This document shows positions 22,209 through 25,935 of a DNA stretch of 25,935 nt, piece by piece. The position numbers and the translations under genes are program-made. The stretch is from JANWLD01 sp036276695 (GTDB taxonomy: Bacteria > Patescibacteriota > Saccharimonadia > Saccharimonadales > 2-12-FULL-41-12). Where the stretch lies: NCBI GenBank assembly GCA_036276695.1, contig DASUOI010000035.1, positions 1 through 25,935 on the forward strand, written 5' to 3'. The notes beneath the pieces were generated by a model. That model saw only the letters and a program-made list of their open reading frames with translations. It was not told where the DNA came from and searched no databases. The first letter of the stretch is position 1. Every line of letters begins with the position of its first letter.

Positions 22209-23438
22209 TTAAAACGACAATAGCTCTACTCCATCTGGTATGTCTGATTTCTCCATGGCCTTGTTAATGATTTGTCCCAGTACTGGTCCAATAGGACGCT
22301 TTTCAGGCCGCTCCGCCACTTCTTTATTTAGAAATTCACCGTGCTCATTAGCATAATCAAGCACAAGTTCAGCCAATGCGATTTTATACTTTTCATATCC
22401 TAAAAAGGCTTCTTGGATGTCTCCGTTACATCCGATTAGGAATCTTGCTAAGACATCTGCGCTATATATGGCAGTATTGGCTCCAAACCCAGCCCAAGGA
22501 GGCGATGCGCTGCCAGCATCCCCAACTACAATGCATTTATCGCCTAAAATATAATTGGTTATAGATTTATAGTGAAAATGCCCCAATTTTCTACCTACTA
22601 CCTGATTGGCAAGGTCTGGTTCAAGCGACAAAACTTCCGGGAAATCCTGTTTAAGCCGCTCAATTGCCTGATCGGGCATTGAAAATGGACTCTCGTCTAT
22701 TACGTCTTTGTACGGGGAAATCAGCAAAGTAGCTATGGTGCCGTCTTTATTAGGCATGCCTATGGCCACTGATTCACTTCCCGCTTTATGCCAAAAATGC
22801 ATATGGTGAGACGACAAACCCTTTGCGGCTTTTTGTCCCAGCATAACAGATATGTAGCTTAAAGGATCTTGCTTTTTACCCAGCGAGCCACCGGGCAGTG
22901 CAGTAATAAATACGTCCGATAAACTATGTATACCGTCAGCTAGTACGATAACGTCTGCCTTGAGCTCCTTTTTTATAGCATCTTTGTTTTCGCATACGAC
23001 TTTACCTAAATTCGGTTCAACTTCTACTACTTTAGTATGGAAATGAATTTTCACACCTTGGTCTTCAACTATATTGACCAAGTTCTGGCGAAGAACAGGT
23101 CGGGGGACACTAGTTAGTATTGATTTGTCTCCTTCTCCGTATTCAGTGTATTTTATAGCACCGGTGTTTTGAAAATTATGAATCGCACGACCAATTACAT
23201 CTGTACCGCCTTGCCAAGCACGCTCCTCCCCTAAGATTTTTCTGCCGACTTCATTTAAGGTTAAATTAAAAGATCTATCAGTATATCCGGGGTTTAGGCC
23301 ATGCGGACTACCAGCCCTCTCTATTACCATGACATCTGCTCCGTTTAGGCTGGCAGCTTTTGCGAAAGTTAGCCCTCCCGGCCCAGCCCCAACGACAATT
23401 ATCTTCAGGTCCTTAAGTAAATTACCCGAGCTATACAT
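22209..23438 (-). CDS. FAD-dependent monooxygenase resembling kynurenine 3-monooxygenase
   Basis: 409-residue flavoprotein of the aromatic hydroxylase family. Markers: dinucleotide fold VVGAGPGGLTFAKAA near 15-29, the FAD ribose-binding acidic residue (VIER), DRSFNLTLNEVG, SVPRPVLRQNLV, the DG motif VLADGIHS (about 166), and the second FAD motif GDAGSASPPWAGFGANTAI near 310. The DRSFNLTL and SVPRPVLRQNL stretches recall kynurenine 3-monooxygenase, but other para- and ortho-hydroxylases share them. It probably oxygenates an aromatic or lipophilic substrate with NAD(P)H and O2, which is notable in a putatively fermentative organism. It heads the minus-strand cluster from an extended consensus -10, TGA-TATAAT. 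An aminotransferase runs divergently. Confidence 0.9.
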   Translation of the reverse strand: MYSSGNLLKDLKIIVVGAGPGGLTFAKAASLNGADVMVIERAGSPHGLNPGYTDRSFNLTLNEVGRKILGEERAWQGGTDVIGRAIHNFQNTGAIKYTEYGEGDKSILTSVPRPVLRQNLVNIVEDQGVKIHFHTKVVEVEPNLGKVVCENKDAIKKELKADVIVLADGIHSLSDVFITALPGGSLGKKQDPLSYISVMLGQKAAKGLSSHHMHFWHKAGSESVAIGMPNKDGTIATLLISPYKDVIDESPFSMPDQAIERLKQDFPEVLSLEPDLANQVVGRKLGHFHYKSITNYILGDKCIVVGDAGSASPPWAGFGANTAIYSADVLARFLIGCNGDIQEAFLGYEKYKIALAELVLDYANEHGEFLNKEVAERPEKRPIGPVLGQIINKAMEKSDIPDGVELLSF

Positions 23439-23483
23439 ATAAATTTTTGTTTTCTAGCATTCAGCTGTGTTAGTAATGCAATT

Positions 23484-23492
23484 ATTATATCA
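23484..23492 (-). promoter_or_regulatory. promoter of the four-gene biosynthesis-like operon
   Basis: TGA-TATAAT on the minus strand (hexamer 23484-23489), a full extended consensus. Start near 23477 leaves a leader of about 39 nt without an obvious SD. No good -35 identified. Confidence 0.6.
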
Positions 23493-23518
23493 AATGTGCA
23501 AAAAACCCAGTTATGCTT

Positions 23519-23524
23519 TACAAT
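23519..23524 (+). promoter_or_regulatory. -10 candidate for the class I aminotransferase
   Basis: TACAAT on the plus strand, about 30 nt from the opposing operon's -10, so the two genes share a compact divergent promoter region. It lies downstream of the in-frame ATG at 23513, supporting ATG 23555 as the real start. Confidence 0.4.
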
Positions 23525-23554
23525 AACCTTTGTACATCCCGAAATAAAACAAAA

Positions 23555-24676
23555 ATGTCATTTATAGCGCAAAGATTAGATTATTTTGATAGTAGTGATT
23601 TCCGAAAGGCTGTTGAAAAACAGTCTCTTCTTGCTCATCCAATTGATTTAAGCATCGGCATACCTGAGGAGCTGACTGCCGAGCACGTAAAGGCTGCTGC
23701 TATACAGGCAATCAATGAAGATAAAACTATCTACACGCCATCAAACGGCATTCCAGAGCTTCGAAAAATCTTAGCTAAAAAGCTAAGGGAAGAAAACTAC
23801 ATCCCCTGCGATGAAAATACCGTAACCATAGTACCGGGCCTTACTACAGGACAATTGCTTGTTTATTTGGCCATTATAGACCCCGGGGACGAAGTTGTTG
23901 TATTTGACCCTTATTACCCACCTTACCCTCACCTGGCAACTACAGCGGGCGCTAGGGTCGTGTACGCATCCACTCTGCCAACATTCCAGCCGGATCTTGA
24001 AGCTTTGGAAGCTTGCATAACCCATAAGACCAAAGCGATAGTGGTGAATTCCCCAAATAATCCAACTGGGGCAGTTTATCCCGAAGAAACCTTGCGGAAA
24101 ATTGCCGCCCTAGCAGAAAAATACAATACTTTGGTTATTTCAGACGAGATTTACGAGCATTTCATTTACGACGGAAAGCCTTTCAGCATAGGAAGTATCT
24201 ACCCTAATACCATAACCATGAACGGATTCTCTAAAGAGTACGCAATGACCGGATGGCGAGTAGGCTATATAACCGGCCCGGAGGAAATAATTAATGCTAT
24301 TGATGAACTTCAACAGTATGTGGTTATGTCCTCTTCTTCCATAGCCCAGCACGCGGCCGTAGAGGCATTGAAGCATCCGCCCGCCAGCCTGCCAGATAAA
24401 TATCGCGAAAAGAGAGATTTGATTGTGTCCGGACTTATAAAGATGGGGTTCGATGTAAGGGGTGCTCAAGGGGCTTTTTATGTATTTATAAAAGCTCCCA
24501 ATGGTCTTACGGATGTAGAGTTCGTCGAAAAAGCTACAGAAAACAACTTGATACTTGTACCGGGCAGAGCTTTTTCCCAGCTTCATGGCTTTGTGAGAAT
24601 CTCCTACGGAGCAAACAAAAGTGATCTTACAAGAGGCTTAGCGGCTTTAGAAAAAACTGTTTTAAGCTTGCATTAG
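23555..24676 (+). CDS. class I/II PLP aminotransferase (aspartate/aromatic type)
   Basis: 373 residues from ATG 23555. The frame is open to an ATG at 23513, but that lies upstream of the best -10 box and encodes an atypical leader. Fold-type I markers: IYTPSNGIPELRK (59-71), VPGLTTGQ (93-100, PLP phosphate), NSPNNPTGAVY (165-175), SDEIYEHFIYDG (196-207), NGFSKEYAMTGWRVGY (223-238) with Schiff-base Lys227, and the carboxylate-binding FVRISYG. Relatives transaminate aspartate, aromatic or related amino acids with 2-oxoglutarate. Its divergent position beside a kynurenine monooxygenase-like gene suggests a shared substrate path, but that is inference. No SD is visible. Confidence 0.93.
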   Translation: MSFIAQRLDYFDSSDFRKAVEKQSLLAHPIDLSIGIPEELTAEHVKAAAIQAINEDKTIYTPSNGIPELRKILAKKLREENYIPCDENTVTIVPGLTTGQLLVYLAIIDPGDEVVVFDPYYPPYPHLATTAGARVVYASTLPTFQPDLEALEACITHKTKAIVVNSPNNPTGAVYPEETLRKIAALAEKYNTLVISDEIYEHFIYDGKPFSIGSIYPNTITMNGFSKEYAMTGWRVGYITGPEEIINAIDELQQYVVMSSSSIAQHAAVEALKHPPASLPDKYREKRDLIVSGLIKMGFDVRGAQGAFYVFIKAPNGLTDVEFVEKATENNLILVPGRAFSQLHGFVRISYGANKSDLTRGLAALEKTVLSLH

Positions 24677-24696
24677 TTTAAGTTCTAGACTTTAAT
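24668..24696 (+). promoter_or_regulatory. promoter for the response regulator
   Basis: TTGCAT (24668-24673), 17-nt spacer, TTTAAT (24691-24696), which ends exactly 7 nt before ATG 24704. Leaderless start predicted. The -35 overlaps the end of the aminotransferase gene. Confidence 0.5.
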
Positions 24697-24703
24697 TTGA
24701 GTA

Positions 24704-25069
24704 ATGATAAAAATCGCCATAGTAGAAGATGACCAAGTCATCTCGCAGATGTACAGAATCAAGTTTGAGGCCAATGGTTTTGATGTAGAAACAGCTGAAA
24801 ACGGCAAAATAGGCTTAGAACTGGTCCAAGAAATGAAGCCGAACATTGTCTTGCTTGACCTTATGATGCCGGAGATGAACGGCGACGAAATGCTTGCGTT
24901 GATGCGAAAGACTGATTGGGGCAAAGACGTGCCGGTTATAATCCTTACCAACATGGGCGAAGCTGAAGTTCCAAAGGAAGTTATGGATTTAGGCGTTAAA
25001 AAAGTCATACTAAAAGCTGACATGACTCCGAAACAAGTCGTAGACCTTGTTAAGAAACAATTGGCCTAA
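24704..25069 (+). CDS. single-domain (CheY-like) response regulator
   Basis: 121 residues, only a receiver domain. Acidic pocket EDD (8-10), phospho-acceptor Asp52 in VLLDLMMPEMNG, the switch Thr in VIILTNMG, and the conserved Lys in KVILKADMTP. There is no output domain, so it would act by protein contact or phosphorelay. The only kinase in the window is the membrane sensor at 16244-18430, separated by the biosynthesis-like cluster; pairing is possible but unproven. The promoter ends 7 nt before the ATG and no SD is present. Twenty-seven bases separate it from the aminotransferase stop. Confidence 0.95.
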   Translation: MIKIAIVEDDQVISQMYRIKFEANGFDVETAENGKIGLELVQEMKPNIVLLDLMMPEMNGDEMLALMRKTDWGKDVPVIILTNMGEAEVPKEVMDLGVKKVILKADMTPKQVVDLVKKQLA

Positions 25070-25095
25070 GGCCAGTTTTTACAAAGAAATCGTTG

Positions 25096-25101
25096 TATTA
25101 T
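25096..25101 (+). promoter_or_regulatory. -10 box at the murD GTG start
   Basis: TATTAT ends 6 nt before GTG 25108; predicts a leaderless mRNA starting with GTG, as for the helicase gene. Confidence 0.45.
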
Positions 25102-25107
25102 AGAAGT

Positions 25108-25935
25108 GTGAAAATTGCTATTTTAGGATACGGCGAGCAGGGACGATCGGCCTATGATTATTGGAAAAAGCCCGAAAATGAAATCACTATTTGCGACAAA
25201 AACACCGAGTTAAAAATCCCCCCTTTTACCAACAAGCAGCTGGGGAAAAATTATCTGAAGAACCTTAGCGAATTCGACCTTCTAGTACGCTCGCCTAGCG
25301 TAGCACCGGAAGATATAGTTAAAAATAACACTCCTGAAATCTTAGAGAAAGTTACATCCGTAACTAATGAATTTTTCAAAGCTTGCCCGACAAAAAATAT
25401 CATCGGCGTAACTGGAACAAAAGGCAAAGGTACCACTAGCTCACTAATCGCCGAAATGCTCAAAGCCGCCAAAAAGCACGTCCATATAGGAGGCAATATC
25501 GGAACGCCTCCGCTTGACTTACTCAAAGATGGTATAGGACAGGACGATTACGTAGTGCTTGAATTGGCAAATTTCCAGTTAATTGACTTGAAGTATTCGC
25601 CCCCGATAGCTGTTTGCTTGATGGTGGCGCCAGAACATCTGGATTGGCACCCGCACGAAGACCATTATTACGATTCAAAGAAGCCTCTTTTCAAACACCA
25701 ATCAGAAAAAGATTATGTGATTTACTTCGCTAAGAATGATCTCTCAAAAAAGATTGTTTCGTCAGGAAAAGGCCAAAAAATTCCATATTACGAAAAGCCT
25801 GGGGCTGTCATAGAAAACGGTAATCTGGTCATTGGCAATAAAACAATCTGCTCCACAGCCGACTTTAAGCTCCCCGGCGAGCATAACTGGCAAAATATCT
25901 GCGCGGCAACAACCGCCTTCTGGCAGATTGAGAAT
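25108..25935 (+). CDS. murD: UDP-N-acetylmuramoyl-L-alanine--D-glutamate ligase (MurD), N-terminal 276 residues
   Basis: Cytoplasmic ligase adding D-Glu to UDP-MurNAc-L-Ala in peptidoglycan precursor synthesis; the frame runs off the window end. Seen: N-terminal Rossmann-like start KIAILGYGEQGRSAYDYW (UDP site), LLVRSPSVAPE, the ATP loop GVTGTKGKGTTS (100-111), the metal/substrate region LELANFQL, PEHLDWHPHEDHYYDSKKPLF with the carbamylated-Lys area, and LPGEHNWQNICAA at the start of the last domain. The only start giving the full nucleotide-fold N-terminus is GTG 25108, supported by TATTAT 6 nt upstream. MurC-like paralogues share the fold, but the HLDWH pattern fits MurD. Its presence indicates the cell builds its own wall. 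Confidence 0.93.
   Translation, partial: MKIAILGYGEQGRSAYDYWKKPENEITICDKNTELKIPPFTNKQLGKNYLKNLSEFDLLVRSPSVAPEDIVKNNTPEILEKVTSVTNEFFKACPTKNIIGVTGTKGKGTTSSLIAEMLKAAKKHVHIGGNIGTPPLDLLKDGIGQDDYVVLELANFQLIDLKYSPPIAVCLMVAPEHLDWHPHEDHYYDSKKPLFKHQSEKDYVIYFAKNDLSKKIVSSGKGQKIPYYEKPGAVIENGNLVIGNKTICSTADFKLPGEHNWQNICAATTAFWQIEN

Noticed and set aside
1..25935. Recoded UGA (code 25) as in some CPR lineages
   Set aside because: Every gene is full length under the standard code, and TGA occurs as a natural stop, for example at the PPC/rsmA and ThiF/nitroreductase overlaps.
1..25935. CRISPR array, IS element or prophage
   Set aside because: No regularly spaced direct repeats, transposase, integrase or phage structural genes were seen on either strand.

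Overview
The window looks like chromosome from a small-genome bacterium of the Patescibacteria/CPR, most likely Candidatus Saccharibacteria (TM7). This is an inference from gene content. A membrane-anchored Rpf-type muralytic enzyme with DUF348/G5 domains and two LPNTG sortase substrates point to a Gram-positive-type envelope. All genes read cleanly in the standard code (UGA as stop). No phage, IS element or CRISPR array is visible.

Layout. (1) 1-1697: a truncated membrane-anchored protein, a YgjV-family membrane protein, a small acidic hypothetical protein and YggT. (2) 1748-5189, minus strand: class IV aminotransferase, RsmA (KsgA) and a PPC-domain protein, then a 171-nt inverted-repeat-bounded structured segment, then the Rpf-like enzyme. 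(3) 5228-10592, minus: PcrA/UvrD helicase, an acidic membrane protein overlapping tpiA, a 478-nt gene-free stretch that folds into large nested hairpins, and pgk. (4) 10680-11602: alkyladenine DNA glycosylase, a duplicated tRNA-Glu 3' end with terminators, intact tRNA-Glu(TTC) and an intrinsic terminator. (5) 11713-16112, minus: four consecutive exported proteins, two with nearly identical LPNTG sorting signals, one with an M15-like peptidase domain, and two sharing an apparently undescribed cysteine-flanked module. Three of them have good TTGACA-type promoters. (6) 16244-18430: a large sensor histidine kinase. (7) 18482-24676: a compact biosynthesis-like cluster. On the minus strand lie an FAD monooxygenase resembling kynurenine 3-monooxygenase, a PaaK-like adenylate-forming enzyme, a ThiF/E1-like enzyme and an Acg-type nitroreductase. 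A class I aminotransferase is transcribed divergently. The ThiF and nitroreductase genes look like a split form of the mycobacterial Rv1355c fusion. (8) 24704-end: a single-domain response regulator and a truncated murD.

Two signals stand out beyond gene content. First, many first-in-transcript genes have a -10 hexamer ending 6-7 nt before the start codon and no Shine-Dalgarno, which implies leaderless mRNAs. Operon-internal and surface-protein genes often keep SD sites. Many -10 boxes carry the TGn extension. Second, two intergenic stretches (3823-3993 and 8914-9275) have elaborate nested inverted repeats that no gene explains. The best candidates for an undescribed system are the ThiF/nitroreductase/PaaK/monooxygenase/aminotransferase cluster and the surface-protein locus.
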